A DNA stretch of 64,000 nt from Durusdinium trenchii (GCA_963970005.1 CAXAMN010008447.1:1-64000), one strand, 5' to 3'; shown: positions 1-12,399, numbered from the stretch's first letter. Made by a program: numbers and translations. The notes: generated from the sequence alone by a model not told the origin.

Positions 1-1500
1 GGGGAAGGGGGGGGTCAGGTTAGACCGTTCAAAAATCCGCCCGGGGGAGCACTAAAGCAGACAAGACATAGCTTAACAAAGAACTAACAAAAAGCCAACT
101 ACCCAAAACACCCCGTCCCCCAGGGCCGGCGGACGTAAGTTATTTGTTGCTCCCTAAAGATATAGCAGATACTCTGTTTATAATCGAAAAAAATTAAAAT
201 AATGGATTTCTTATGCTTATACTCTTCCAAAATTTAATGAAAGTAAGATGTGGTCTTATATTATTTCATTTTTTACCTATCATGGTATTTAATGGCATGT
301 TATTATCTTGGGATTTTCTTTGTAATCTATTGCCATAAGAAAATCACTAAAATAAAGTAAAAAAAATACCATGGATGATCTGGCCTGCCGATACACCCTT
401 TGGAATCGCATGCCAGATCATAAGAGACAGATAACCTCAAAAATACAATTAAAACAAAAACTGATAGGCATTTTTGGAGACTTTCAAGCATCGTTTTTCC
501 TTCTCTCTTCATCTTTGGAGACACCATGACCACTGTTGATGATTGAAAGGCTTGGATGTGTAAGGGGGCCCCAGATCCAAGAAGGGGCCCTCTGTGTCTT
601 CCCTGTGGCACCCCCAAGATCCACCTGATATAATGGTTGATCTGGAGAAGATAAGAGATGAAAAGGCACAAGGAAAAGATATGAATTATGTTGGTGAATT
701 TTCCATGAAAAGACATAAGAACTCAGAAAATTCACAATCTCTTATTATTTCTTTCCTGTGTCCCTCATCATTTTAATTAAAGAAGATGGGCAGAATAATC
801 TATGCCATCTATTTTATATTAGTGGACTTTCCAAAGAATTAAGAGATAGAGATAGAATCCACATAACATAAATGGGGCCAAACCTTTATTTCCTTCATCA
901 TTTTCCTATTAAAAAACTTGGCTAAGATATAAACGAAATGGATTATAGCTGTGGACCGGTCCTTTCATCTCTCTAACTCTTGGTCCACAGCCTATGGGAT
1001 AGGACAAGGAGACGAGAAGCAAGTGACCTTTGATTTCAACAACCCTCACCTGACAGGTGGGAAAAAGGAGCACGGAGATGTGCGAAGCTGTTGTGCGACG
1101 AAACTGTTGTGCGACGTCGGTTGTTGGCATTGTTGCAATCCACGTTCACGTTCTTTTTCTTTGTGTGTTGTTTTTTCATCAAATCCTTCCAAGTCTTCTC
1201 GTGTTTCTGTAGTCTCAGTGACGCATGGCTTCGACCACAATGCGCACAGCGAGGGGAAAAAACACAATCCACGTTCACGCCTTGAGGCTTTGAGGTTGCT
1301 TGCGCGTGCGTTTGGTTGAGATCGAGCAGAGGTGCTTCAGAGCATGGATCACAAGCGCACGTTCACAGCAACTGGAAACAGTTTCGGGAATGTCATTTTT
1401 TTGTCTGTTGTCAGAACCACAGATTGAACTGAGTTGCTGTCCATGGCCATTCAGTTCAAGTTTTTGGGGGCTCAAACAGTGGAGTAACACTTCGCCAAGG
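1..1500. other. no recognisable gene
   Basis: The first 900 bases are AT-rich and the rest is mixed. Open frames here are short, overlap on both strands and have no recognisable domain or convincing splice context. A short sequence (AATCCACGTTCACG) occurs at about 1139 and again at about 1266, so some local duplication has happened. I see nothing else to support. Confidence 0.5.
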
Positions 1501-1519
1501 CGGATTCAAGTTTATTTGG

Positions 1520-1870
1520 GGAGGATGATTGGCGGCGCCCACGATGCTCAATGTTTATGTTGTCGTGTCCAGTCTGTTGCGCACTGTGTGGCTAAATTCC
1601 ATTTGTGATGTTGCTGTGCCATGCGGTTTTTTGCGCGGCCACCCAAAAGCGGGATGATTGGCGACGCGCACAATGCTGGTGCACACTGTGTGACCAAATT
1701 CCGTCTGTGCTGTCGCTACGCCATGCGGTTTTGAGCGGCCATGATGGAAAGTGCGTTTGCGATTGGGTTTTGAGTTGCCATTGGTGGAAGGAAACGCATG
1801 GTGCAAAATCGGCGCGTCGCTGAGAAGCGGAATGGTTGGCGGTGTCCACAAGTCTCATCTTTGGAAACTT
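1520..1870. repeat. degenerate tandem repeat, about three units
   Basis: A motif of the type GGATGATTGGCGRCGC-CAC occurs at about 1523, 1650 and 1828. Between copies there are paired blocks such as CACTGTGTGRCYAAATTCC and CATGCGGTTTT. The unit is roughly 130-180 bases and the copies have diverged. Long open frames on both strands through this block are a by-product of the repetition. Confidence 0.6.
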
Positions 1871-1879
1871 TGTATCATC

Positions 1880-4590
1880 TTGTAGCGCACATGCAAATAC
1901 AGCCATGCAGTGCAGCCATAAAGCCTTCAAATGTACTTTTACACATCTTTTTCCACGCGCACTTTCTTTTGCGTGACCTTCCCTCCCACGCTTCCGGGCC
2001 ATCCGTCGACTAGTTCTTTCTTGCGGCAAAAGTGCAACTCAGAAGATTCAACACTTCAAGAGGTTGACGATCTTTCCTTTCAAACCAGTCCGTCAAAGTC
2101 CGTTTGAGCAAACAGTTCGATCTTCAGGAAGGCGAAGTGCGAAGTGTAGATGACTTATCGTCAGGTGTGAGTGCATGTACTCAGATAGAGAACTCGAAAT
2201 CTCACACCCTGGATGTGGTCGCCAGGTTGTGTTCAACCTTGATGAATGTCACCGTCCCTGAAAAGAAATCCTGGTGAGCGCCGCCAACAGTGCATCCGTC
2301 ATTCATGTCCTCCGCTCACAGTCGTGTGTGACCCATGTGACTATCTCGTGATGAATTCATTTGTTAATTCATCTGACTCCTGAATTTCCTGTCCTGGCTG
2401 TGCCGATACTTCAAAGCGGGCTCAACGTTTCACTTTTTGTTGTTTCACCTCTGATTCACTTCTTTGTACTTGCACCTGTCTTGTTTTTCTCACTTTTCAT
2501 CAATCTTGGCGATGTGAAGCATCGACCTCAACGCGCGTTTTCAGAGGAAAAAAATCGTGATGACCCTTGTCAATGCCAGTTAGAAAACTGACATGACCAG
2601 CTCATTCGGTGGCGCGAAATCGGTTAAGTCATTTCCAAGAGTCGTGCATAGTTTGTGGTGCCTAGGGGTCATGCTGGTCGACATGTTGTGGTGCAACCAT
2701 TTTGACGACTTTGTGACATTTGAGGAGTGCAAGTCGATCACAGTTCAGATGTTGCTTGACTTGGCAGGTTGGCAGTTTGCCAAGAGGCTGAAAAATCCAG
2801 CCCATTCTCTGACACCATGAAAGCTTTATGTGAGCAAAGTGGCACCCGAATGGGTAAGTCAGACCTCCTAGACTCTCTTGATAAAATCATCCAACGTGGA
2901 ATTTTACCAAAAGTTGAAGCACCTTGACTCAGAGGGTGACTCCAATTCGCACCTGGGCAGTTGTGCGGGAGAACTGCAAAGGCATGTCTGGCAGTGCTTG
3001 CGGCACACGCCTGTTCGACAATATAGGGAGCAAACTTTCGTCCCTCGCAAGATCTCACGTCCTGCATCCAGCACATGGCTGATCTGAGACAAGTCTGCGC
3101 CTACCGCCGGGATTGGTGCTGCTTTATGATGAAACCGGTAAGGTGGGCAGGTACATCTCAGAGGCGATTCCATCGGATATTCATGCTATGCTAAATCCCA
3201 CCAAGGAAAAAACTATAATCCTTGAATGCGAATACTTTGATGTGTGCTGTGGTGCACTCGATTGCTGGAAGAACTTTGTTGCGGGCCAACATGTGACTTC
3301 ATTATTCAATAATAGCGCAGTCAGGTATTCGCTTAACAGCTAGTCAAGAGCCTGTGCCTTCTAAGAGGGGGAGGTGTTGACACAGGCCCGTGACTGCCCC
3401 TTGCTGTGAAAAAGGCGTGCCTTGGTACTTTTGATCACAACGTGGTTTGGAGTGGTGCTGAGGGAAAGTGATTGTTTGGAGACCATGGTTTCGCTGTGTT
3501 TCCAATTTTGTGTAAGTGCAGTGTGACAAGGATGTTTGATTGACAGTTTGCGGTTTTCTTTCGACTTCGTGCAGATTTTGACTTTCGTTTCGGTTGGGAC
3601 GGACCTATAACCACGAGCGTTTGTCCCTTTTCCAACATTTGATGATGTGATGCCGTTTTGATTTGCGAACATTGCGCAGGCATTTGGACAGTGCTTTGAA
3701 GATGTTTCCCTGAGATTTTGAAATGCTTTAAAAGAATGTCGTTCAGCAACCGCTCCCATGATTTTTTCATAGCATTGGACCTCAACTCTAAATCAAGTTG
3801 CTCAACCGAAAGACAACGGCGCACAGTGTTGTGCGTTTGTGTGTGTGTGTTTTGTGGAAAGTGGTGAACAGCGGAACACCCAGATCTGAAGTCAGAAAAA
3901 CAATTCCCATCCCACTGAAACAAACTTGAAACATCTGCTGGCAAACTGACCATGTCACAACGACGACTTTGGTTCACAGTTCTGCTCGTATCTTGGCTGA
4001 TCCGGTGGTCGTGCACGACGTTGCAATTTGGTGGTTTTTGGTCGTGTTTGATTGAAACCAAAACCAAACATGTGGAATTCGGGACAACTTCAAGACAGTT
4101 TCATGTGAATATGTTTGGACATGTTTTGGGTTTATCCTGGCACACGAAGGGGAAACACACCCATAGACTTAGACGCAGTCATGGTCCATCCACTTGGTGC
4201 CTTAGGGAAACATGGAATCCCTCAAAAATAATCCTTGTGTTCTTTTTGGATTGCTCTGCTTCGCGAAGTTACTCCAGATGCAAATCCAAACTTTCATGAA
4301 CGCTCATAACTTGCACTGACTCCATTGTTTGAAGTGCATTAATTCTGCAATCTCCCACACAAGGGCATGTTTGCCATTCCAACCGGGAGAAATAGACTGG
4401 TATTCTTGGAGAGAACAGTGCTTGGAAACAACACATTGGTGGTCGTAAGTCAACTCGGTGGTTTTCAAGGCTAGGACCGCTAGGATGGCACAAACGTAGC
4501 GCTTCAGGCAGCCGCGAGTACAGGCCCGGCTGCCGGACCGCCGTGCTAAAAGGGGTGGGTCATTTGGGATGTGTCCAAATGTGGTGCCAT
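1880..4590. other. no recognisable gene
   Basis: Open frames of 60-210 codons occur on both strands, but none has a recognisable motif, a terminal exon-like composition or a good splice context. The largest (minus strand, 3435-4067) lies over TG-rich DNA including a GT run near 3835-3850. I treat the stretch as intergenic or intronic. Confidence 0.45.
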
Positions 4591-4594
4591 GGTC

Positions 4595-4765
4595 CTAGTA
4601 GCATCTTTGTTATTAGTAGTAAGGCCAGAACTTACTAGTAGCGTCCTTGCTCCTAGTAGCGATGCCAGGAGCCCCCAGTAGCTCCTTGCTCCTAGTAGCG
4701 ATGCCAGGAGCCCCTAGCTTAGTAGTTTCTTGTTACTAGTAGCAATGCCCTTGCTCCTAGTAGCG
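4595..4765. repeat. TAGTAG-type minisatellite
   Basis: Imperfect tandem copies of a unit containing TTGCTCCTAGTAGCGATGCC, mixed with ACTAGTAG and TTATTAGTAG variants. Some units end in AGGAGCCCC. Related TAGTAG/ACTAGT-rich patches recur at about 44845-44915 and 48655-48755, so this is a dispersed family rather than a single local array. Confidence 0.75.
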
Positions 4766-4769
4766 ATGC

Positions 4770-5870
4770 TGTGACGAACTTCCAAACGACGATGGTGGGC
4801 ACAGGTATTGTACAAGGACGCTGGTGCGACTGGTGGGGTAGAATCTGCATTCACGAGGATGGTAGAATCTGCTACAAAGACTCAGAAAGGATTTCCTGTT
4901 CATTTGATTGGGTTAGGAAGAGAACCATCAGCGCAGAGAATCTGATGTCGCACAAATGCCAATGGCCTACGTCACTCTGTCTTGCCATCGTACTGTTGTA
5001 TTATGACATCCAAGTGGGGGTGTTGATATAGGACTCATCAGAGGGATACCAGACACCACAGGATGTCACACAAGTAAGGCGATCAACATGTTCTACCTCA
5101 AAGATCCTCATTGGCCATTTTGCAGGGCCTTGATTGCCTGGTTTTGTTGGGAAGAATGGAACCCCGAATGCAATCCCAGGGTCCTTTTTACTCTTCACTT
5201 CCGACACCTTCTCGATCTTTAAAGGCTTGGCTCCTGCACTCAGTAGTTTCCTGATCAAGGTTACTTTGAAACTCAGAAAATGGAGTTTGTTTTTCTTTTG
5301 TACCAGCGGGCAATACCGTTGTGTGTGAGGCCCTCAAGGGGCTCAGGAAGTCATGAACTCTTTGGGAAGCACTGCCCATCAAGATTGCATGAATCATTTG
5401 GTGCAATCCACCATGAGTTGTAAGCAAAACAGATGACCAATAGTTATCAGATAGAAAAAGATAGACCCAAGGGACGCTGAAGGGACTGAAGACGCTGCAG
5501 AGACCTGCAGGTGTCTGGCAGCAACAACTTCAGCGCCTTGGATGGAAATGCGACCGACCATAGCATTCAGAGAGCGGTGGATCAGGAGTTGGGAGCTCAC
5601 CAACAGGAAAGTTTTCTGTGCTTGAGTCGCGTGTAACCTATTTAAGGAGCACCAAGGTAACCAGGAAAAAGAGTCCAGATGGCATTTTTGTGCGCACAGT
5701 GAAACGAACCGATGAGACCATTATGTCACAACCTGCAGTCAAATCGACATTAGTCCGCGGGGTTGGCAGGTTTTGTCAGGCAGGCGACGGCTTTGTTTGG
5801 TATTGGATACTTGCTGTATTAAAAAATATTCCGGACAGAGCCGACCTGCAAACATTGCAACATCATATTT
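4770..5870. other. no recognisable gene
   Basis: Short open frames only, without recognisable domains. This sequence separates the TAGTAG minisatellite from the TGCTGG array. I see nothing else to support. Confidence 0.4.
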
Positions 5871-5872
5871 CC

Positions 5873-6460
5873 CCAAATAGCGAAGCTATGGGGTTCTTAC
5901 TTCAAATAATGGTGAGTTGCCCGTGCGCGCTTTCGAGACAGGTTGCTGGTGCTGGGTGCCGGTGCTGGTGCTGGTGCTGTGAGCTGGCTGTGCACGTGGT
6001 GGAGACAGGTTGCTGGTGCCGGTGCTGGTGCTGGGTGCCGGGTGCTGGTGCCGGTGCTGCTGCTGGTTCTGTGAGCTGGCTGTGCACGTACGTGGTGGAG
6101 ACAGGTTGCTGGTGCTGGTGCCGGGTGCCGGTGCTGGTGCTGGTGCTGTGAGTTGGCTGTGCACGTGCTGGTGCTGGTGCCGGGTGCCGGTGCTGGTGCT
6201 GGGTGCCAGGTGCCGGTGCTGGTCCTGTGAGCTGGCTGTGCACGTGGTGGAGACAGGTTGCTGGTGCTGTTGCCGGGTGCTGGTGCTGGTGCTGGGTGCC
6301 GGGTGCCGGTGCTGGTGCTGTGAGCTGGCTGTGCACGTGGTCGGGACAGGTTGCTGGTGCTGGTGCCGGGTGCTGGTGCTTGGTGCTATATCAATCCTGC
6401 GTGCTGGTGCTGGGCGCCGTAAGCTGGCGCGCCGGTGCTCGGTGCTGGTGCCCGCTTCTG
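5873..6460. repeat. TGCTGG/TGCCGG array with higher-order repeat
   Basis: A hexamer-based array (TGCTGG, TGCCGG, GGGTGC) is organised into larger units of very roughly 60-110 bases. Each begins with GTGAGCTGGCTGTGCACGT, often followed by GGTGGAGACAGG; about five to six such units are visible. Both strands stay open for 190-230 codons (plus: Cys/Trp/Gly/Ala-rich; minus: Ser/Thr/His/Gln/Pro-rich). That follows from a stop-free hexamer and is not good evidence for a protein. The left edge (about 5873-5945) is duplicated at 7003-7090. Confidence 0.85.
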
Positions 6461-6589
6461 ACAGTGAAGTGATAACACCCCCGCCGCTTCTGACAGTGAA
6501 GGGTAACAAACCGCCGCTTGCAGCAGTGAAGGGGGACCAAGCGCCGCTTCTGACAATGAAGTGCAAGCAGTCATGGGCCGCATGAACTT

Positions 6590-7000
6590 ATGCACGCAAC
6601 ATCATACGGTGTTGTCGCTTGAGCGTTCTTTGTCTATTAGCGCTGTGGGGTATTTACACCCTTCAGGTTCTGTTTTGGCTGACAGCTGTGTCAAGGGCTG
6701 TACTGTTTGCGCGCATAATTTGTACGTATAATGTTCTATGCATCAGGCTCTCAACCGACCAGTGTACCAGCATGTTTCAGCATGCTACCCGACTGTGCGC
6801 ATACTTTTGTGCGCATAAACCTATACGCGCAAGATCATACGGCCTTATCGTTCTGCAGATCGTTGCTTCAAGCATGCTACAAAGTCAATAGTGGCGCTGG
6901 ATACTGCCTGGCCTTGGGCCAATGACATTTACGGGCTTTGCTGTTTGCGCGCGTACTTTTGTGCGCATAAACTTATACGCGCAAGATCGTACGTTGTTAT
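6590..7000. repeat. three diverged copies of a GCGCATAA-rich segment
   Basis: Related segments containing TTTGTGCGCATAAAC and TATACGCGCAAGATC occur at about 6806 and 6958, with a more diverged one near 6705-6735. They lie between the two TGCTGG arrays and look like parts of one duplicated repeat unit. No gene is visible. Confidence 0.6.
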
Positions 7001-7002
7001 TC

Positions 7003-7215
7003 CCCAACTAGGGATAGCTATGGGGTTCTTGCTGCAAATAAGTATGAGCTGGCTGCGCGCACTTTCGAAAGGGTGTCGGTGCTGGTGCTGGTGTTGTGGT
7101 CCTGGGTGCTGGTGCTGTGAGCTGGCTGAGCGCGTTTAAGACGGGCGGCGTCGCTGGTCGGGTGCTGGTGTCAGCTGATTGTGCGAGGTGTCGTAAGCTG
7201 GCTGCGCAGGCTGCG
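7003..7215. repeat. second, shorter TGCTGG array
   Basis: This starts with a segment matching the left edge of the 5.9-kb array (AGCTATGGGGTTCTT) and continues into TGCTGG repeats and the GAGCTGGCTG motif. It appears to be a truncated second copy of the same higher-order repeat, about 1.13 kb away. Confidence 0.7.
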
Positions 7216-8166
7216 TACATTCTTGTTCCAACCAGTCGCATGTCAACAGGTCCTGGGATTCTTTTTAGCTATCTGGATCTATGCTGGTGTATTTTTTTTG
7301 CGTCAAAGGAACACATATCGATTTTCTGACTCTTCTCTGGAACGATTTCAGAATGTCTGCTCTTCTTTTTCGATTCGTCAGGTTCGTCACCCCACTGCCA
7401 GGTTCGTCTCTCCCCGTCCCCACGCGCAGCTCCGCCGAACCCGCGGGGGCCGTGCGGTCAGCGGCTGCCGCTGTAGCGACGGACGCGTGTCTCGGCGGTG
7501 CGGAGACAGCGCGCTGCTGCTGGCAGACTTGGGGCCAACTCCAACGGTGCCAAGCCGGTCGACTGGGGCATCGGGTTTGTTGTGAACGTCGGACGAGTTG
7601 AGAAGTGATGGGACGGAGGTGAACGAAGCCATAGGTAGTCTGAACAGTTACTGCGCACCCACCAGCAGCGTTTATCGATGTGCACAGACCTTTTTTCTAC
7701 TTTGAGCTATCACTTGCACAGATGTCAGATCTGAGTCTCAGAGTGCTATGCATCATGGAAGTCTACTTCGTTCAAGATTTGCTGTCTAGCAATGGCTCCT
7801 TGGCATCCTATTCTTCAACAAAGAAGCTCTGCTTGGGAGTGGATGGGCGAGGTGGTAAGCTGTGCCTTCAACGCGATCACCTTCCTGCCGCAGCGCCTTG
7901 CCGTGCTACCCTTTTGTTGGTGTGGAAGGGTAGGGAATGAGTCAGGAACCATAGAGCCATAGACATGACATCGAATGAGCGGGACATACAATACCCAAGT
8001 GGCACTGTTGCTTTTAAAAGAAGGACTATACCCACAGGGAACGAGAATTGGGTGATTCCATTTGGTGCTGGCGCTGTTTACCCCAGACATGGACGACTGT
8101 CTACTGCGAGAAGAATGTCCTGTTGACAGGGTGTGGGAGTGGATGGAACAAACATGCTGCAACGAG
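7216..8166. other. no confident gene; GC-rich patch at 7380-7600
   Basis: The patch 7380-7600 is rich in CG dinucleotides, unlike its surroundings, and is open on both strands (plus-strand frame ending at 7601). It could be a fragment of an exon. I find no domain and no decisive splice pair, so I do not call a gene. Confidence 0.35.
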
Positions 8167-8290
8167 TCAATATGGGTATGTATTTTAATAGGGAGATCCC
8201 CTGGCCGAATGGGTTTTGGATGGTTTTGGTCTATTCTTCTGGGGTGTTCAAACTGGGAGGCCTCCCTATTTTAATACACACCCATATTGA
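8167..8290. mobile_element. MITE-like element with 29-bp terminal inverted repeats
   Basis: The left end (8167-8195, starting TCAATATGGGTATG) and right end (8262-8290, ending CACACCCATATTGA) are inverted copies of 29 bases with only a few mismatches. They enclose 66 bases with no coding capacity. Size and structure fit a miniature inverted-repeat transposable element. I do not see a clear target-site duplication, so a simple hairpin-forming repeat is the alternative. Confidence 0.65.
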
Positions 8291-8299
8291 GGACACCGG

Positions 8300-11200
8300 A
8301 CCTCTGTCCGAAGCCTGTGATTTTTGAAGTGTCGCTTGGGTGTCCTTGTGGCTGTTTGGTTGACCATTTGGACCCTCATCGAGACCTCCACTGGTTTTCT
8401 GCGACCGTAGTCAGCTGCAAATTTCAAGCAGATGACGTACATGGTTGCCACACACGAAAGGGCTGACTAGAATGGCATGTGCGGCGACCGTATCTTCTCT
8501 CCACGGCTTCGGCTTCGGCTTGAGCCACCCTTGGGACGGAGTTAGCGATCGCGGCGATGGCATTGAGGTACTTGTGGCTCCTGATGGTCTTTGCGCCAAA
8601 CTGGTCCTTCACCAGGAAGCTTGTTTTGGGCAGACTGAAGAAGAGAAGCTGAGGAGCTGTCATACCTGCGATTTGCTGCTAGATGGTTGGCCCATGCAAC
8701 CATGGCCAGCGTGAACCACAGGGATTGAACAGGGGGGTTCCTCTTTCTGTCTGCCAACGCCAAACTTCTGCTTCAGCGATCCTTGAAAAGCCTGTGATTT
8801 TATGTCTGGCATGTGTCAGAGCCCTAGCCCAGCTATGAAGACATGCAAAGAGTGTCGGTATACTGTGCATTTCTGGTGTGCCCCACCCAGAGTGTCTCTT
8901 CAACTTTTTCCAAAGTGGCCACAGGCAGAATGGATCGGGCTCTATGGAAAATAGATTCGTGTAGTAATGACAACAAAATTTATCTTCTGTCTTCCCTCCT
9001 CGCAATAGTAAGCACCATCGCCACTTTGATATTCTCTCTTGACATCTTCTTGACGTAATGGACCCCAAATCTCTAAAATAAGCCCAGCAGAGTGCCAGTC
9101 CTTTGCGCTCCAATGTTTTTCCTTTCACCTTGCTGTCTGTAGATTCCACCATCAACATTTCTTGTTCACGCACAGGGGCTACATGGCAGGGGGGGGGTAC
9201 TTGCTGTTACAGCCGGAAGCCTTCGGACCTGGAGCATCGCAGCTCCAGGAAAGTCATGGAGCCTCTATGGCCGGTGCTACTCTTCGCTTCAGTGCACCTC
9301 TTCATCGTGCTGAACGTCGCCTCCACGAACAGCCACTCGTCCGCTTGTCTCGTGCGCGGTCATGGGTCACAACTGGCGAAGTCTGCCTGTCCGGTTCAGA
9401 AGACGCTGGAGGGGACGACGCTTGGACCATTGGACCAGCTGGTTGGATCACATCGATGGTCGTCGCTGCGATCGTCGCTGGTTGATCAAGAATCCCACAA
9501 TCGGTCAACTGATTTGCCAATGAAGCGGACTGAACGTGGTGCAGGGATTCTTATGGGATCCTCATCTGCAGTTAGGATATTATGAGAAAGGTTCTGTTGC
9601 CCTGCAGTGCTTCATGGAACTCATCTAAGCGAAACCACGGCTTGGTTTGCAGTTTTTCTTACCCAAGCTGTGTTTTCCGATGTCTTGAGATGCGGATGAG
9701 TTGCTTCATCTCAAAACACGTTGTTTCACCTCTTGAAGTCCCGCCGACGGAGGTGACAACTTGTCAGATTTTACCGAGTTGGCGAAGGTCTTTGACCCCC
9801 GAGTCAGAAGGGGCGCCTGGGGTGGCTGGCGGGAGGATGGCCCCAGTCCAAAGGCAAGAGGCATAGTGACCCAAGAAAGACGGACAAGAAGGATGGGAAC
9901 AAAAAAAATACAGTAGCCAAAGATTTCAGCAGCCTGAGTCTACATTGTTTTTGACAGGACGGACTTTGAACGAGTTTTTAGATGTGGATGTGTTGAACGA
10001 GTGCCGAGTTTAGGACAAGAGCAGTCCGCTTTTGGAATGGTTTGCCGACAGATGTCGATCGGTAAGATCCTGATGGGAAAAGTAGACGAGGCACGAAGCG
10101 CCCTGCAGATATTTGGTTCCAGGTCAGATGTGCAGCGGGTTCGACTGGCCCTTTAACACTTGTGTTTTGTTCATGGCTTAAAAGATGCAAAGGAAGGACA
10201 GTGAATGCTGTTGGCCAAACAGCTAGGCAAAGTCTTGCAAGATATCCTTCAAATCCAACTGGTATCAAGTCTAAGTATGAGTTCCACGCTTGTGTGACTT
10301 TGTGGGATAGATGGGCTGATGGGTTTACCGAGATGAGATCAGCCAACATAGATTGCAGAGGAAAGTTCTAGCTGCCCAAGCATGTGTCCTGGCAGCCACT
10401 GCGATGGGGCGCCGCTTAGCCACTTTGCTGGTCATCGCTGGTGGTCTGGTGGCTGTGTCCTTGCTGAGGCAGCAGTGGAATCGGCTCTTGTGTTTTCGGC
10501 AGGCCAAGATTTTCATCAAGATCTTTGAATCTTTGGTCAGTCACTATGCCACTATGCCTTACTGCTGGCTGGTTTTTTGAGGGTGAATTGACCCACAGCT
10601 CCGACTTTGCAACAGGCTGAGTTCTGGCAGACTGGCAGGCCTTGGCAGGGAGAGGCAAGGCTGCGCCAGAAGACCCAACAAAATTGCCCACCTGAGAGGA
10701 TAACCGAAGTGTCAGTGTCCAAATGGAACGTGACATTTGTAGATCGCTGTAGATTGATGTCATTGATGTCATTAAGAAATGATTTTGGCGGTTTAGAACT
10801 TTCAGGAGGTTTCCAGTCTCTTCACCTTGCACGGGCAGATGATGGTGCCGAGGCCGCCACGCGCAGATGCAAATAGCTCAGGCTGGGACGTTCAACATTA
10901 TGGCCGTGTGATCCACAGTTCCATGACTGGAGAAGCCATTTGGAGTCCAGCTGAACGAAAAGCTGAGACAAAGTTGGATGTGCCCTTTGCCTCTAGAAAT
11001 AGGTGCAGGCTCTGAAGGATCCTTGAAAAAGGTCTTAGAAGACCTGGACCAAGTGGCGCCACCGGATACCTGGGTGGCAAGTGAGTGCTGTCAAGTGCCA
11101 AGCTGCTCTGGAAATACAGCGTTGTCTTTCTTGCAGCATTACAGAGCAGCAAACAACAAAGGTATGACACCGAAATCATGCAGGTTGACGGAGGTCTGAA
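8300..11200. other. no confident gene; possible exon at about 9175-9485
   Basis: An open frame of about 100 codons ending with a stop at 9485 follows a possible acceptor (GCACAG at 9169-9174) and reads as a plausible Ala/Gly-rich terminal exon. The competing frame ending at 9585 is open too, so the frame is not decided. The rest of the stretch has only short overlapping frames. Confidence 0.3.
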
Positions 11201-11705
11201 GGCTGAAAGTATAGTGGCCACTGAGTGAAAGGCTTTGCTTGGATCTATTTGCCGCTTGAAAGGATGCAGTAGTAATTCACCAAAAAGGGATGTATCATAC
11301 TAAATTGTATCATACATGTATTGTACATATGTTATACATACATTACTTTTCAGGCTGGATGTTAAAATGCTGCTAGTTGTTCACAGCAGCTGCAGGCATG
11401 CTGCCCACAGAGCCACCCTTGGCTGTCCACAGCAGCTTGGTATTGGACGAGAGCAAGAGTAATTAGTGTGGGGAGCTCCAAGCCAGAAGATGCCTACAGG
11501 TTGGCCTTTATTAAAGAATCTGGTATTTCGTGTCTTCCACACCTATCGACCCACGTCTAGCATGCCGTTCCTTTTTGATTCCGCGTCAGTTAACAACAAG
11601 CACATCGTCCGCATGGACCTATTCTGCATGATATGTGTGCCGTGTGACAGGTCTGGAGGTCTTTCATCCACAGTTGAAGGTATAGTGGCCCCTGATTGAG
11701 TGGCA

Positions 11706-11922
11706 GGCTAACAGAGGAGAGAGGAGAGAGGAGAGAGGAGAGAAAGAGAGGAGAGAGGAGCGAGGAGAGAAAAAGAGAGGAGAAAAGAGATAGGAGAAAG
11801 GAGAGAGGAGAGAAGAAAGAGGAGGAAAAGGAGAAAAAGGAGAGAAGAAAGAGGAGAAAGAGGAAAGAGGAGAGAACAGAGAGAGGAAAGAGAGGAAAGG
11901 GAAGAGAATAGAAAATTATAGA
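11706..11922. repeat. polypurine (GA-rich) tract
   Basis: Over 200 bases of almost pure A and G on the plus strand, mainly GAGAGGA, AGAGGAG and AGAAAG units. The long frames through it (Arg/Glu/Lys on plus, Ser/Leu/Phe on minus) are composition artefacts. Such tracts can adopt triplex structures and slow polymerases. It is present only in the second copy of the surrounding duplication. Confidence 0.9.
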
Positions 11923-11995
11923 AAGGATGCAGTAGTAATTCACCAAAAGGATGTATCATACTAAATTGTATCATACATGTATTGTACATATGTTA

Positions 11996-12241
11996 NNNNN
12001 NNNNNNNNNNNNNNNNNNNNNNNNNNNNNNNNNNNNNNNNNNNNNNNNNNNNNNNNNNNNNNNNNNNNNNNNNNNNNNNNNNNNNNNNNNNNNNNNNNNN
12101 NNNNNNNNNNNNNNNNNNNNNNNNNNNNNNNNNNNNNNNNNNNNNNNNNNNNNNNNNNNNNNNNNNNNNNNNNNNNNNNNNNNNNNNNNNNNNNNNNNNN
12201 NNNNNNNNNNNNNNNNNNNNNNNNNNNNNNNNNNNNNNNNN
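11996..12241. other. assembly gap (N)
   Basis: 246 unresolved bases. Sequence on both sides belongs to the same repeat (ATCATACTAAATTGTATC), so the true length may differ from the N count. Confidence 0.99.
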
Positions 12242-12399
12242 ATCATACTAAATTGTATCATACATGTATTGTACATATGTTATACATATATTATATTTTA
12301 GGCTGGATGTTGCTAGTTGTTCACAGCAGCTGCAGGCATGCTGTTTACAGAGCCACCCTTGGTTGTCCACAGCAGCTTGGTATTGGACGAGGGGTGCAG

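Larger units (their letters stand above)
11205..12393. repeat. diverged tandem duplication interrupted by a GA tract and a gap
   Basis: A segment starting near TATAGTGGCC (about 11209) and continuing through GCAGTAGTAATTCACC (about 11266) to CAGCAGCTTGGTATTGGACG (about 11430-11449) is repeated. The second copy has TATAGTGGCC at about 11681, GCAGTAGTAATTCACC at about 11929, then the N run, and the right part resumes at 12242-12393. The match is near-identical over the ATCATACTAAATTGTATC portion. The gap therefore sits inside a duplicated block, where assemblers commonly fail. Confidence 0.8.

Noticed and set aside
4595-4765. CRISPR-like array
   Set aside because: Units are imperfect, without regular unique spacers, in a eukaryotic genome.
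5886-6566. 226-codon minus-strand frame (Ser/Thr/His/Gln/Pro-rich) and 191-codon plus-strand frame
   Set aside because: Both come from a stop-free hexamer array; no domain, and the opposite strand is equally open.
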